Positions 36,301 through 46,351 are shown, numbered from the stretch's first letter. The stretch is DNA of 64,000 nt from Crenalkalicoccus roseus (GCF_004761865.1 NZ_SJDM01000017.1:1-64000); one strand, 5' to 3'. Numbers and translations are program-made. Notes: a model not told the origin generated them from the letters alone.

Positions 36301-37035
36301 TCAGGCGGGCCGGTTCAGCAGGCGCGCCAGAAGGCCGCGCTCACGGATCCGGGCGAGGGCCTCGCGGGCCTCGAGCGCGGCCCGGTCGGCCATCGCCGCC
36401 CGCGCCTCCGCCTCGGCGGCGCGCCGGCGCGCCTCCGCCGCCCGCTGCTCGGCCTCTCCGGAGCGGACCTCCGCCTCGGCGACGCGGCGCTGCGCCTCCG
36501 CCGCCCGCCCCTCCACCTCGGCCGCCCGCATCGTCGCCTCGGCGGCCTCGCGCTGCGCCGCCGCCGCCTGGGCATCGGCCGCGGCGGCGCTGGCGCGCAG
36601 GTGCTCGAGCGCCTGGCGGAGGAAGGACAGCGACTGGCGCAGCCCCTTCGTCTCCCCTGCCTCCTGCTCCGTCTCCTGCATGCGGCGGGTGGCCTCCTCC
36701 GCCCGGCGCGTCGCCTCCGCCGCCTGCGCCTGCGCCTCGGCGGCCCGCGCCTCGGCCACGCGCAGCGCCTCCCGCAGGCCCGCAACCTCGCCCTCGCGGC
36801 GCGCCAGCATCTGGCGCAGCGCCGCGAGTTCCGGCGCCTCCTCGCCCATCCCCTCGCCGCTGGCGAGTCGCTCCAGATGCGCCAGCGGCACGCCGATGCG
36901 CGCCATGCCGTCATTGCCGCGGGTCCTCGGCCAGCCCTTGCGGGCGACCAGGCGCTTCGCGGAGGAACGCTCGATGCCGAGAAGCTGCGCCACCTCGGCG
37001 TAGGTCATCCAGCGAACGTCGCCGACCTCGTCCAT
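36301..37035 (-). CDS. Coiled-coil protein with N-terminal helix-turn-helix
   Basis: 244 residues, not assigned to a named family. Residues 9-50 (WMTYAEVAQLLGIERSSAKR, then RKGWPRTRGNDGMARIGVP) look like a MerR/excisionase-type winged helix. From about 65 to 235 there is an almost uninterrupted Ala/Glu/Arg coiled coil (EAQAQAAEATRRAEEATRRM and similar). The build recalls KfrA-type DNA-binding coiled-coil proteins, which bind DNA and form filaments. A related role in nucleoid or plasmid organisation is only a guess. Monocistronic-looking, 137 bp before xseB. Confidence 0.72.
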   Translation of the reverse strand: MDEVGDVRWMTYAEVAQLLGIERSSAKRLVARKGWPRTRGNDGMARIGVPLAHLERLASGEGMGEEAPELAALRQMLARREGEVAGLREALRVAEARAAEAQAQAAEATRRAEEATRRMQETEQEAGETKGLRQSLSFLRQALEHLRASAAAADAQAAAAQREAAEATMRAAEVEGRAAEAQRRVAEAEVRSGEAEQRAAEARRRAAEAEARAAMADRAALEAREALARIRERGLLARLLNRPA

Positions 37036-37099
37036 CTCGTGTCCTGGCAGGAATCCCGGGCGCCCCTTTAGGCAGGCGGCGCCCCGGTGGCACTAGGGA

Positions 37100-39142
37100 T
37101 CACGCTTGCGTAACGCTTTGCCGCGGCGGAACTTCCCCGGCGGGGGCGGAGAGTGCCGGCTCCTCCTCCACCGCTCCCCTGATGCGCCGCATCGGCACCA
37201 TGGCCTGCCACAGCAGGCCCTCGGGCCGCCAGCGCAGCGCGATGCTGCCGCCAAGCTGGCGGCCCACCGTCGCCTGCAAAACAGAGGAGCCGAAGCCCCG
37301 CCGCCGCGGCGGCGCGGCGACCGGCGGCCCGCCCGTCTCCGCCCAGGCGAGGGAGAGCACCTCCTCGCCCTCCTGCCCAGGCAGCACCTCCCAGCAGATG
37401 GCCACCTGGCCGGAGTGGGAGGACAGCGCGCCATGCTTGGCGGCATTGGTCGCCAGCTCGTGGAAGGCCATGGAGAGGGCCTGCGCCGCGCCGGGGGAGA
37501 GCAGCAGCGCCGGCCCTTCCAGCACCGCCCGCGGCCCGCCCTGCGGGGAGAGGAAGGGGGTCAGCGCCCCCTCCACCAGCGCGCGCAGCTCCACCCCCCG
37601 CCAATTGCCGCGCGCGAGCAGGGTGTGGGCGCGCGCCAGCGCCGCGACCCGCCCCTCCACCGTGCGCGCGAAGGCCTCCGGATCCTCCCGCGGCGTCAGG
37701 CGCAGCGCCGCCTGCACCACGGCGAGGGCATTGCGCGCCCGGTGGTCGAGCTCGCGCGTCAGCAGCGCCTGGCGCTCCTCGGCCTCCCGCCGCGCGGTGA
37801 CGTCCCGCGCCACCCCGGCCACCAGCAGCGGCGCGCCGGTCGCCTCGTCGCGCTCCACCACCGCGCCGCGCGAGGCGACCCAGCGCCACCCCCCGTCCGG
37901 GGCGGGCAGGCGGAACTCCGCCTCGAATCGCGGGCTCCGCCCCTCCAGCACCTCCCGCAACGCCGCCTCGGCGCGCGGCCGGTCCTCGGGGTGGATCGGG
38001 GCGAGCCAGGCGGCGAGGCCGAACCCTTCCGGGGGCAGCGCCGGCAGCGCATCGGCAAGCCGCCCCGCGCGGCGCCCGAGATCGCGGCGCACGTCGTATT
38101 CCCAGGTGCCGAACTCGGCGGCCTCGATCGCCAGGCGCAGCCGGGTCTCGCTCGCGCGCAGCGCCGCCTCCGCCGCCTTGCGGTCGGTGATGTCGAAATG
38201 CGCGCCGTAGGTGACGTCCTGCCCGCCGATCCGCACCCCCTGCACCCGCACCAGCACGTCGCGCAGCGCGCCGGACTTCAGCCGGTGCCGCGCCTCGAAT
38301 TCCTGCGCGTCCGGGCCCACCGCATGGGCCCGGCCGCGGCTGCGGATGGCCGCCGAATCGCCCAGCGCGTCGATGTCGGCGATGGAGAGGCGGGTGAACT
38401 CCTCGCGCGTGTAGCCGTAGTCGAGGCAGGCGCGGTCGTTCACCTCGAGGATGCGGTGCGTGGCCGGGTCTATCACGATCACCGCGAAGGGGGCGGATTC
38501 GAACAGGGCACGCTGCCGCGCCTCGCTCGCCCGCAGCGCCGCCTCCGCCGCGCGGGCCTCGGTGATGTCCACGTTGCAGCCGACATAGCCGGCGAACTCC
38601 CCGCCCGGACCGTGCCAGGGATCGGCCTCGCAGCGCAGCCAGCGCACCGCGCCGGCGGCATCGCGGACCCGCAGCTCGTGGCGGAAGGGCCGGCGCCGCG
38701 CGGCGGCGGCGCGGAACGCCGCCACCGCCGCCTCCACATCCTCGGGCAGGACGATGTCGCGCCAGCCATGGCCGAGCATCGCCGCCACGGGGCGGCCGAA
38801 CATCTCCTCGTAGCGGCGGTTGGCGAAGATCAGCCGGCCCTCCGGATCGGTCATCCAGACCAGCGCCGGAACGGTGTCCGCCATGGCGCGGAACCGCGCC
38901 TCACCCCCCGCCGCCGCGCGCCACCCGCGCAGCAGGAGCAGGAGGGGAAGCGAAAGCGCGGCGGCAAGGCCGAGGGCGGCCGGCCAGCCCGCCGCCATGC
39001 CCAGGGGCAACAGGGCCGCTGCCGGCAGCACCCCCCAGAGCGGCCAGGGGATCTCCCGCGCGGCCCGGCGCGGCGCGGCGACACCCGTCGCTTCCGGGGA
39101 TGTGTGGGGGGCGGTGCTCAGCGGCTCCGGTCGGGAGGTCAT
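37100..39142 (-). CDS. PAS-domain HWE-family sensor histidine kinase
   Basis: 680 residues. Two adjacent hydrophobic spans at about 31-72, then three PAS domains (about 80-200, 205-325, 330-455) each ending in a PAC-like V(G/D)xDIT(D/E)R segment. An HWE kinase domain follows: phospho-acceptor His in LTRELDHRARNALAVVQAAL (about 462), Asn in AFHELATNAAKHGALS, and LAWAETGGPP. HWE kinases in alphaproteobacteria feed stress and light responses. No response regulator is adjacent. The start at MTSRPEPL is the first ATG before the membrane spans. Confidence 0.86.
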   Translation of the reverse strand: MTSRPEPLSTAPHTSPEATGVAAPRRAAREIPWPLWGVLPAAALLPLGMAAGWPAALGLAAALSLPLLLLLRGWRAAAGGEARFRAMADTVPALVWMTDPEGRLIFANRRYEEMFGRPVAAMLGHGWRDIVLPEDVEAAVAAFRAAAARRRPFRHELRVRDAAGAVRWLRCEADPWHGPGGEFAGYVGCNVDITEARAAEAALRASEARQRALFESAPFAVIVIDPATHRILEVNDRACLDYGYTREEFTRLSIADIDALGDSAAIRSRGRAHAVGPDAQEFEARHRLKSGALRDVLVRVQGVRIGGQDVTYGAHFDITDRKAAEAALRASETRLRLAIEAAEFGTWEYDVRRDLGRRAGRLADALPALPPEGFGLAAWLAPIHPEDRPRAEAALREVLEGRSPRFEAEFRLPAPDGGWRWVASRGAVVERDEATGAPLLVAGVARDVTARREAEERQALLTRELDHRARNALAVVQAALRLTPREDPEAFARTVEGRVAALARAHTLLARGNWRGVELRALVEGALTPFLSPQGGPRAVLEGPALLLSPGAAQALSMAFHELATNAAKHGALSSHSGQVAICWEVLPGQEGEEVLSLAWAETGGPPVAAPPRRRGFGSSVLQATVGRQLGGSIALRWRPEGLLWQAMVPMRRIRGAVEEEPALSAPAGEVPPRQSVTQA

Positions 39143-39262
39143 GCCGGAGGTTAACCTGGTTCCGGGCACGGCGCGCAGCCCGCCGCGCCGGATCCGGGGC
39201 GGGACGGGCTGGAAACGCGCCCCGCCCCGTGGCCCAATCCCCCTGCCGGGCGGGAGGACGCC

Positions 39263-40116
39263 ATGCGGATCGGCGCGGCGATGTTCGTCACCGACTATTC
39301 CATGGCGCCGGGCGCGCTGGCCCGGGCGCTGGAGGAGCGCGGCTTCGACAGCCTCTGGGCGCCGGAGCACTCGCACATCCCGCTCTCCCGCCTCTCGCCC
39401 TTTCCCGCCGGGGGCGAGCTGCCGCGCGAATATGCGGAGGTGATGGACCCCTTCGTGGGCTCGCCGCCGCCGCGGCGGCGACGCGCAGGCTGCTGGTCGG
39501 CACCGGCGTCTGCCTGGTGGCGCAGCGCGACCCGATCCAGACCGCGAAGCTGGTCGCCTCCCTCGACCAGGTCTCGGGCGGGCGGTTCCTGTTCGGCGTC
39601 GGCAATGGCTGGAACGCCGAGGAGATGGCGAATCACGGCACCGCCTTCGCCACCCGCCACCGGCTGGCGCGCGAGCGGATCGAGGCGATGAAGGCGATCT
39701 GGACCGAGGAGCGGGCGGAATACCACGGCGGGATGGTGCGCTTCGGCCCGATGCACGCCTGGCCCAAGCCGGTGCAGAAACCGCACCCGCCGGTGATCGT
39801 CGGCGGCGCCTTCCCCTATGGCGCGCGCCGGGCGCTGCGCTACGGCGACGGCTGGATGCCGCACCGCGTGCGCCGCCACTACCCGGACGTGACCGCGCTG
39901 CTGCCGGAGTTCCGGCGCATGGCGGCGGAGGCGGGGCGCGACCCGGCCTCCGTTCCGGTCACCGTCTGGGGCGCGCCGGAGGACCCCGGCCTGCTCCGGC
40001 GCGACCGCGACCTCGGCGTGGCGCGGGTGGTGGTGAGCCTGCCCTCGGCCGGGGCGGATGCGGTGCTGCCGCTGCTCGACCGCTGGGCGGCGCTGATCCC
40101 GGCGCTCGCGGGCTGA
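39263..40116 (+). pseudogene. Frameshifted LLM-class F420/flavin oxidoreductase
   Basis: One gene in two frames. 39263 to about 39460 encodes MRIGAAMFVTDYSMAPGALA, SLWAPEHSHIPLSR and YAEVMDPFV. Then the +1 frame continues LAAAAAATRRLLVGTGVCLV, GGRFLFGVGNGWNAEEMANH and KPHPPVIVGG to the stop at 40116. The break is a single missing base within GTGGGCTCGCC at about 39456-39464. Without it the product would be about 284 residues of the luciferase-like F420-dependent fold. It leads the F420 locus. It may be a true mutation or a base-calling error; the rest of the frame is well kept. Confidence 0.8.
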
Positions 40117-40144
40117 GCGCGGCGCCGCCTCGCGCGAAGGCGCC

Positions 40145-41188
40145 CTACAGCACCGCCTCGGCCACCACCCGCACCGCCTCGGTGGTGGCGCCGGTCAGCA
40201 CCAGCGTGCCGACCTTGCCCTCCTTCGCCACCGCCTTCCAGGCCTGCAGCCGGTCGCGGATGCGCTCGGGCGGGCCGACCAGGGCGATCTCGTCCACCAG
40301 CGTGTCGGGCACCGCCGCCGCCGCCTCCTTCTTCCTGCCGTCCAGGAACAGGTCCTGGATCTCCGCCGCCGCCGCCTCGTAGCCGAGGCGCCTGGCGTAG
40401 TCGTTGTAGTAGTTCTTCCCCCGCGCCCCCATGCCGCCGATGTAGAGGGCGAGTTCGGGCTTCAGCGCGTCGCGGCAGGCCTGCACATCCTGCCCGATGC
40501 GGATCTTGGTGTAGGGGGCGATGTCGAAGCCGGCGAGGCTGCGCGGCTTCCCCGCCTTCTCCATGCCGTCCAGGATCGCCTTCGCCACCGTGTCCGCCCG
40601 CTCCGGCGACATGAAGATCGGCAGCGTGCCGTCCGCGATCTCGCCGGCGAGGCGGAGCCCCGCGGGGGTGATGGAGGCGGTGTAGAATTTCATCCCCGGC
40701 TCGGCATGGACGATGCTCTTCAGCGGCTTGCCGAGGCCGGTGGCGCCGGGGCCGCGATAGGGGATCTGGTAGTGCTCCCCCTGGTGCTCCAGCGGCGCCT
40801 CGCGGGCGATGATCCTGCGGATGATCTCGATGTACTCGCGCGTGCGGCCGAGCCCGTTGCCGTAGGGCACGCCGTGCCAGCCCTCCACCACCTGCGGCCC
40901 GGAGGGGCCGACGCCGCAGAGGAAGCGGTTGCCGGAGAGCGCCTGCAGGGTCATCGCCGTCATCGCCGCGCAGGCCGGGGTGCGCGCCGGGATCTGCATG
41001 ATGCCGGTGCCGCCCTTGATGCGGGTGGTGCGCGCCAGCACCCAGGCGATCGGCGTCACCGCATCGGTGCCGTAGGATTCGCCGCACCACACCGCGTCGA
41101 AGCCGAGGCGCTCGGCCTCCAGCACCGTCTCCAGCTCGAGCTGCGGCCTGGCGCCGCGGATCATGCCGATGGTCATGCCGAGCCGCAT
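40145..41188 (-). CDS. LLM-class F420-dependent oxidoreductase
   Basis: 347 residues, luciferase-like TIM barrel. [73 protein letters not shown] and [14 protein letters not shown] fit the F420-dependent branch related to methylene-H4MPT reductases. Likely transfers hydride from reduced F420 to an unknown substrate. Only 19 bp separate it from the upstream LLM gene (41208-42161) on the same strand, so the two form an operon divergent from fbiC. Confidence 0.85.
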   Translation of the reverse strand: MRLGMTIGMIRGARPQLELETVLEAERLGFDAVWCGESYGTDAVTPIAWVLARTTRIKGGTGIMQIPARTPACAAMTAMTLQALSGNRFLCGVGPSGPQVVEGWHGVPYGNGLGRTREYIEIIRRIIAREAPLEHQGEHYQIPYRGPGATGLGKPLKSIVHAEPGMKFYTASITPAGLRLAGEIADGTLPIFMSPERADTVAKAILDGMEKAGKPRSLAGFDIAPYTKIRIGQDVQACRDALKPELALYIGGMGARGKNYYNDYARRLGYEAAAAEIQDLFLDGRKKEAAAAVPDTLVDEIALVGPPERIRDRLQAWKAVAKEGKVGTLVLTGATTEAVRVVAEAVL

Positions 41189-41207
41189 GGACACCTCCCC
41201 CCTCCCG

Positions 41208-42161
41208 TCAGAGCCGCGCCAGCACCGTGTCGCGGAAGCGCCGCATCTCCGCGAGCACGGCATCGGCCGTGGCGCCGGCGAAGCCGACATCCACATGCGA
41301 GACGCCGAGGTCGCGGAGCGCGCGCAGATCGCCCAGGATGTCGCCGGCGCCGCCCGAGAACAGCCGCCGCTCCCCATCCCCCGCCCGCGCCGGCACCTCC
41401 GGCCCGTGCGCCTGCACGCGGTAGGCGACGCCGACCGCCCGCGGGTCGCGCCCCGCCTCCGCGGCCAGCCGGCGCAGCCGGGCGATGCCGGCCTCGAGCC
41501 GCTTCAGGCTGTCGAGCGGGTGCGCGGGGTTGGTGCCGATCGGGTACCAGGCGTCGCCGATCCGCGCGGCGCGGCGCAGCGCCGGGCCGCTCTCGCCGCC
41601 GACCCAGATCGGCGGGTGCGGCTTCTGCGCCGGCTTGGGCGCGAAGACGATGCCCGAGAAGCGCACATGCCGCCCCTCGAAGCGCGGATCCTCCTCGGTC
41701 CACAGGACGCGGAAGGCATCGAGCCACTCGTCGGTCACCGCGCCGCGGGCGGCGAAGTCGGGCGCGCCGATCGCCTCGAACTCCTCCCGCAGCCAGCCCG
41801 CGCCGACGCCGAGCGTCAGCCGCCCGCCGGAGAGCACGTCGATGGTGGCGAGCGTCTTGGCGGCGAGCACCGCCGGGCGGTGCGGCACCACCATCACCGA
41901 GGTGACGAGCCTGAGGCGCGAGGTCTTCGCGGCGACGAAGGCGAGCGCGGCGAGCTGCTCGTGCCGCTCCCCGCGCGAGCCGCTCGGGAACTCGCCGCTC
42001 TCGGTGTAGGGGTAGCGCGCCCGGATGTCGCGCGGGATCACCACATGGTCGCTGAAGGTGGCGTAGGCGAAGCCCATCGCCTCGCCTTCCGTCACCAGGC
42101 GGACGAGGCTGTCCGGCGCCGCCAGCGGTCCCGCGATCGGCGCGCTGAAGCCGAGCTGCAT
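41208..42161 (-). CDS. LLM-class F420-dependent oxidoreductase (TIGR03619-like)
   Basis: 317 residues. MQLGFSAPIAGPLAAPDSLV, FAYATFSDHVVIPRDIRARY, LVTSVMVVPHRPAVLAAKTL, LTLGVGAGWLREEFEAIG and KPHPPIWVGGESGPALRRAA are typical of this actinobacterial-rich family. The substrate is unknown. The ATG at 42161 is 111 bp from the fbiC start on the other strand, so the shared intergenic region probably contains both promoters. Longer upstream in-frame sequence is antisense to fbiC and was rejected. Confidence 0.87.
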   Translation of the reverse strand: MQLGFSAPIAGPLAAPDSLVRLVTEGEAMGFAYATFSDHVVIPRDIRARYPYTESGEFPSGSRGERHEQLAALAFVAAKTSRLRLVTSVMVVPHRPAVLAAKTLATIDVLSGGRLTLGVGAGWLREEFEAIGAPDFAARGAVTDEWLDAFRVLWTEEDPRFEGRHVRFSGIVFAPKPAQKPHPPIWVGGESGPALRRAARIGDAWYPIGTNPAHPLDSLKRLEAGIARLRRLAAEAGRDPRAVGVAYRVQAHGPEVPARAGDGERRLFSGGAGDILGDLRALRDLGVSHVDVGFAGATADAVLAEMRRFRDTVLARL

Positions 42162-42272
42162 GGCGTCCCTCCCTCCCGCCCCGATTGCCTCCGGGCCGGC
42201 CTTCCCACACGATGCGGAAGTTGGCGCCCGGCGGCAAGCCGGCGGCGCCGCAACGGGGGCAGGAGGACGGGC

Positions 42273-44636
42273 GTGGCGGGCATTCCCCTCGTGGAGCGGC
42301 TGGAACGGGCGCCGCTGGCGGAGCTGATGGCGGAGGCCGCCGCGCTGCGCGACCAGGGGCACGGGCGCCTCGTCTCCTATTCCCGCAAGGTGTTCATCCC
42401 GCTGACCAGGCTCTGCCGCGACGTCTGCCACTACTGCACCTTCGCCGAGCCGCCGCGCCCGGGCCGGCCCGCCTACCTTCCGCCCGAGGCGGTGCTGGAG
42501 ATCGCCCGCGCCGGCGCCGCCGCCGGCTGCACCGAGGCGCTGTTCACCCTCGGCGACAAGCCGGAGCTGCGCTGGCCGGCGGCACGGGAGGCGCTCTCGG
42601 CGCTCGGCCACGCCACCACCATCTCCTACCTGCGCGCGATGTGCGCGCTGGTGCTGCGCGAGACCGGGCTGCTGCCGCACGCCAACCCCGGCGTGATGAC
42701 GCGCGAGGAGATCGCCGCGCTGCGCGAGGTGACGGCGAGCCAGGGCCTGATGCTGGAATCCGCCAGCCTGCGCCTCTGCGCGCCAGGCGGCGTGCACCAC
42801 GGCTCGCCCGACAAGCACCCGGCGGCGCGGCTGGAGACGATCCGCCTCGCCGGCGCGCTGCGCGTGCCCTTCACCACCGGCATCCTGATCGGCATCGGCG
42901 AGACGCGGGCGGAACGGATCGAGGCGCTGCTGGCGATCCGCGACCTGCACGCCGAGTTCGGCCACGTCCAGGAGGTCATCGTCCAGAATTTCCGCGCCAA
43001 GCCCCGCACCCGGCGGGCGGGGTCGCCGGAGCCGGACCTCGACGACCTGCTCTGGACCATCGCCGCGGCGCGCCTCCTGCTCGGCCCGGAGATGAACATC
43101 CAGGCGCCGCCCAACCTCTCGCCCGGCGTCTATCCGCGGCTGGTCGAGGCCGGGCTGAACGACTGGGGCGGCGTCTCCCCCGTCACGCCCGACCACGTGA
43201 ACCCGGAGGCGCCCTGGCCACACCTCGAGGAGCTGGCGCGGCGCACGGCGGAGGCCGGCAAGGTGCTGGTGCGGCGCCTGCCCGCCTATCCCGCCTATGT
43301 GCGGGAGGCCGGGGCGTGGCTGGCGCCGGAGGTTGCGGCGCGGGCGCGGCGCCTGGCCGACGCGGCGGGGCTGGCGCGGGAGGATGCCTGGTCGCCCGGC
43401 GAGACGGCGCCGCCGCGCCTGCCCGCCGCACGGCTCGCCCGCGCCGAGGCGGGGCTGGCGCGCGCGGCGGAGCGGGCGGCGCGGGGCGAGCGGCCGGAGC
43501 CGCCGGAGATCCTCCGCCTCTTCGCCGCGCGCGACGCGGATTTCGCCCATGTCACCGCAGCCGCCGACGCGCTGCGCCGCGCCGTCAGCGGCGAGGTGGT
43601 GCGCTACGTGGTGAACCGCAACATCAACTACACCAACATCTGCGCCTTCCGCTGCCGCTTCTGCGCCTTCTCCAAGGGCAGGACGCACGAGGCGCTGCGC
43701 GGCGCGCCCTACGACCTGGCGATGGAGGAGATCGTCCGGCGCGCCGCCGAGGCCTGGGAGCGCGGCGCCACCGAGGTCTGCCTGCAGGGCGGCATCCACC
43801 CCGACTACACGGGCGAGACCTACCTCGCGATCTGCCGCGCCATCAGGGCGGCGGTGCCCGCCATGCACATCCATGCCTTCTCGCCGCTCGAGGTGGCGCA
43901 GGGCGCGGCGACGCTCGGCCTCGCCGTGCCGGAATTCCTGGCGCGGCTGCGGGAGGCCGGGCTCGGCACCCTGCCGGGCACGGCGGCGGAGATCCTGGAC
44001 GACGCGGTGCGCGCCGTGATCTGCCCCGACAAGCTCGACACCGCCGCCTGGCTCGGCGTGATGCGCGCCGCGCACGGGCTCGGCCTGCGCAGCACCGCCA
44101 CCATCATGTTCGGCCATGTCGAGGGGCCGCCCGCCTGGGCGCGGCACCTGCTGGCGCTGCGCGACCTGCAGGCGGAAACCGGCGGCTTCACCGAATTCGT
44201 GCCGCTGCCCTTCGTGCACATGGAGGCGCCGATGTACCTGAAGGGCGAGGCGCGCCGCGGCCCCACCTTCCGCGAGGCGGTGCTGATGCACGCCGTGGCG
44301 CGCCTCGCGCTGCATCCGCACATCCGCAACATCCAGACCTCCTGGGTGAAGATGGGGCCGGAGGGCGCGGCGCTGTGCCTGCGGGCCGGGGCCAACGACC
44401 TCGGCGGCACGCTGATGAACGAGAGCATCTCCCGTGCCGCCGGCACGCAGCACGGCCAGGAATTCCCCCCGGCGGCGATGGAGGCGCTGATCCGCGGCAT
44501 CGGCCGCGAGCCGCGCCAGCGCGACACGCTCTACCGCCCGGTGCCGGAGGAGCGGCGGGCCGCGTCCTTCGCCGCGGCGGCGCTCGCCCCGGTGGTGCAG
44601 ACGCCGCCCCGCCGGCGGGAGGCGGCGCCGGCCTGA
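42273..44636 (+). CDS. fbiC: FO synthase, fused CofG-CofH (FbiC)
   Basis: 787 residues starting at GTG behind AGGAGG. It has two radical-SAM domains: CofG-like with CRDVCHYC (C48, C52, C55) and CofH-like with CAFRCRFC (C457, C461, C464), joined near residue 390-420. The C-terminal half has GGIHPDYTGETYLAICRAI, AFSPLEVAQGAATLG and LPGTAAEILDD. It makes the deazaflavin FO from tyrosine and the riboflavin intermediate 5-amino-6-ribitylaminouracil, which commits the cell to F420. The fused form is typical of actinobacteria; archaea and cyanobacteria have separate proteins. Convergent with cofC, with repeat copy D between them. Confidence 0.95.
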   Translation: MAGIPLVERLERAPLAELMAEAAALRDQGHGRLVSYSRKVFIPLTRLCRDVCHYCTFAEPPRPGRPAYLPPEAVLEIARAGAAAGCTEALFTLGDKPELRWPAAREALSALGHATTISYLRAMCALVLRETGLLPHANPGVMTREEIAALREVTASQGLMLESASLRLCAPGGVHHGSPDKHPAARLETIRLAGALRVPFTTGILIGIGETRAERIEALLAIRDLHAEFGHVQEVIVQNFRAKPRTRRAGSPEPDLDDLLWTIAAARLLLGPEMNIQAPPNLSPGVYPRLVEAGLNDWGGVSPVTPDHVNPEAPWPHLEELARRTAEAGKVLVRRLPAYPAYVREAGAWLAPEVAARARRLADAAGLAREDAWSPGETAPPRLPAARLARAEAGLARAAERAARGERPEPPEILRLFAARDADFAHVTAAADALRRAVSGEVVRYVVNRNINYTNICAFRCRFCAFSKGRTHEALRGAPYDLAMEEIVRRAAEAWERGATEVCLQGGIHPDYTGETYLAICRAIRAAVPAMHIHAFSPLEVAQGAATLGLAVPEFLARLREAGLGTLPGTAAEILDDAVRAVICPDKLDTAAWLGVMRAAHGLGLRSTATIMFGHVEGPPAWARHLLALRDLQAETGGFTEFVPLPFVHMEAPMYLKGEARRGPTFREAVLMHAVARLALHPHIRNIQTSWVKMGPEGAALCLRAGANDLGGTLMNESISRAAGTQHGQEFPPAAMEALIRGIGREPRQRDTLYRPVPEERRAASFAAAALAPVVQTPPRRREAAPA

Positions 44637-44638
44637 CC

Positions 44639-44736
44639 CTCAGAGCCGTTTCCACACGGCTGTGATCGGGGAAACGGCTCTGGCCCTTTGTCCGCAGGGC
44701 GGATCCCCGGTTCCGGCCGTCCGCGATCCGCTCTAG
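44639..44736 (-). repeat. Dispersed palindromic intergenic repeat, copy D
   Basis: On the minus strand it starts CTAGAGCGGATCGCGGACGG and ends GGAAACGGCTCTGAG, with the same two-hairpin plan as copies A and B; the second hairpin loop is shorter. It fills the whole gap between convergent fbiC and cofC. Its CTAG end supplies the cofC stop codon (44733-44735). Confidence 0.78.
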
Positions 44737-45413
44737 CCGAGGCCCTGTTCCGCCAGCGCGGCCGCCACCCCGTTCGCCTCCAGCCAGGCGCGCGTGCGCG
44801 TGCCGGCGGATTGCGGCAGGCGCAGGAAGGCGGCGAGGTCCGCCGGGTGGTCGATGTCCAGGCCGATGCCGGGCAGGCGCAGCACGCACGGTGCGATGCC
44901 GCGGCGCCGCGCGGCCTCGAGATGCGGGAAGAAGCTGTTGTCGCCGAAGCGCAGCGGCACCACATCGGGCGGCGAGCAGGCGACGGCGTTGGAGCCCATC
45001 TCGTCATGCGCCGCCGCGATGGTGAAGGCGGGCGCCCCGCCATGCGCCGCCAGCACCGCCTCGAACTCGGCGGCGGTGGCGGCGGGGATGTCGCCCGGCA
45101 CCGCCATCGCGCCGCTCCGCCCCTCCCGCGCGAGCAGGCGCAGCGCGGCGGCGACGCTGCCGGTGTGACCCTCGCGCGCGCCCTCGGCGACGATGCGCGC
45201 GCCGATGCGTCGCGCCTGCGCCGCCGCCCAGGGATCGAGCGTCACCACCAGGATGCCGGCGAGGCCGCGCGTGGCGGCGAGCGCCTCCAGCACCTCCGTC
45301 AGCATCACCTCGGCCAGGGCGCGACGCCGCGGCGGCGCCAACAGCGGGGAGAGGCGCTGTTTCGCCCCGTCCAGCTCCTTCACCGGCAGCACCGCCCAGA
45401 GGTCGCGGCTCAT
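44733..45413 (-). CDS. cofC: 2-phospho-L-lactate (phosphoenolpyruvate) guanylyltransferase
   Basis: 226 residues. DLWAVLPVKELDGAKQRLSP is the nucleotide-binding start of CofC/FbiD, followed by AVPGDIPAATAAEFEAVL, NAVACSPPDVVPLRFGDNSF and the late GIGLDIDHPADLAAFL. It activates a C3 phospho-acid with GTP for transfer to FO: phosphoenolpyruvate, 2-phospholactate or 3-phosphoglycerate, depending on the organism. The ATG overlaps the cofD stop (ATGA). The stop lies within repeat copy D, so the last few residues may be repeat-derived. Confidence 0.92.
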   Translation of the reverse strand: MSRDLWAVLPVKELDGAKQRLSPLLAPPRRRALAEVMLTEVLEALAATRGLAGILVVTLDPWAAAQARRIGARIVAEGAREGHTGSVAAALRLLAREGRSGAMAVPGDIPAATAAEFEAVLAAHGGAPAFTIAAAHDEMGSNAVACSPPDVVPLRFGDNSFFPHLEAARRRGIAPCVLRLPGIGLDIDHPADLAAFLRLPQSAGTRTRAWLEANGVAAALAEQGLG

Positions 45414-46351
45414 GCGCGAAGCGAATCCGCAAGGTCGAGTGCGGCGCGCGCCAGCGCCTCGCGCTCCGCAAGCGTCGTCATCAGCGTGCGGGCGAGCGCG
45501 ACGCGCGGCCGCAGCCCCTCCGCCTCCACCGCGTCCGCCTCGTCCATCACGTAGCCGTCGAGCAGGTCGCCGTAGCGGCGCGCCACGGCGGCGGCGCCCG
45601 GCGCCTCGCCGAGCAGCTCGCGCCACATCTTCGCCGTCGGTCCCTTCACCGCCCGGCCGCCAATGATCGGCGACACCGCGACCACCGGAGCGCCGCAGCC
45701 GCGGATCGCCGCGCGCAGGCCGGGAACGGCGAGGATCGGCTCCACGCTGATGAGCGGGTTGGAGGGGCAGATCACCACCGCGCGCACCCGGCCTCCGGAC
45801 AGCGCCGCCAGCACCTCGGGCTGCGGCCGCGCCTGCCCGGCGCCCGCGAAGGCAATCCCCCGCACCGCCGGGCCGCATTGCCGACGCACGAACCAGTGCT
45901 GGAAGTCGAGCCATCCCTCCCCGGTGAGAAGGCGCGTGCGCACCGGATCGTCCGACATCGGCAGGATGCGCGCGCTGATGCCGAGGCGGCGGCGGAAATC
46001 CTCCGTGACGGCGCTCAGCGTCTCGCCCGCGCGCAGGCGGCGCGTGCGCTCGACATGCGTCGCCAGGTCGCGGTCGCCGAGGCGGAACCAAGTCTCGCCG
46101 CCGAGTTCGGCGAGCGCCGCCATGAAGGACCAGGTCTCGTCGCGCCGCCCCCATCCGGTTTCCGGGTTGTCGAGCCCGGCCAGCGCGTAGATCAGCGTGT
46201 CGAGATCGGGCGAGATGGACAGGCCGAGATGCTCGAAATCGTCGCCGGTGTTGGCGACCACCAGCAGCGCCCCCTCCGGCAGCACGCGGGAGAGGCCGAG
46301 CGCCAGCTTGGCGCCGCCGACGCCGCCCGAAAGCGCCACCACAAGGTTCAC
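45410..46351 (-). CDS. cofD: F420 precursor phospholactate/enolpyruvyl transferase CofD (FbiA)
   Basis: 313 residues. [20 protein letters not shown] is the characteristic glycine-rich start, then [31 protein letters not shown] and [20 protein letters not shown] with [18 protein letters not shown]. It transfers the CofC-activated C3 moiety to FO, giving F420-0 or dehydro-F420-0. It overlaps cofE by 4 bp upstream (ATGA) and cofC by 4 bp downstream, so cofE-cofD-cofC is a tightly coupled operon. Confidence 0.95.
   Translation of the reverse strand: MNLVVALSGGVGGAKLALGLSRVLPEGALLVVANTGDDFEHLGLSISPDLDTLIYALAGLDNPETGWGRRDETWSFMAALAELGGETWFRLGDRDLATHVERTRRLRAGETLSAVTEDFRRRLGISARILPMSDDPVRTRLLTGEGWLDFQHWFVRRQCGPAVRGIAFAGAGQARPQPEVLAALSGGRVRAVVICPSNPLISVEPILAVPGLRAAIRGCGAPVVAVSPIIGGRAVKGPTAKMWRELLGEAPGAAAVARRYGDLLDGYVMDEADAVEAEGLRPRVALARTLMTTLAEREALARAALDLADSLRA

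Noticed and set aside
41163-42272. N-terminal extension of the FbiC frame
   Set aside because: It is antisense to the LLM gene at 41208-42161. The GTG at 42273 with AGGAGG matches the family start.
42162-44453. Long minus-strand extension upstream of the LLM gene at 41208-42161
   Set aside because: Antisense to fbiC, low-complexity; the ATG at 42161 matches the family N terminus.
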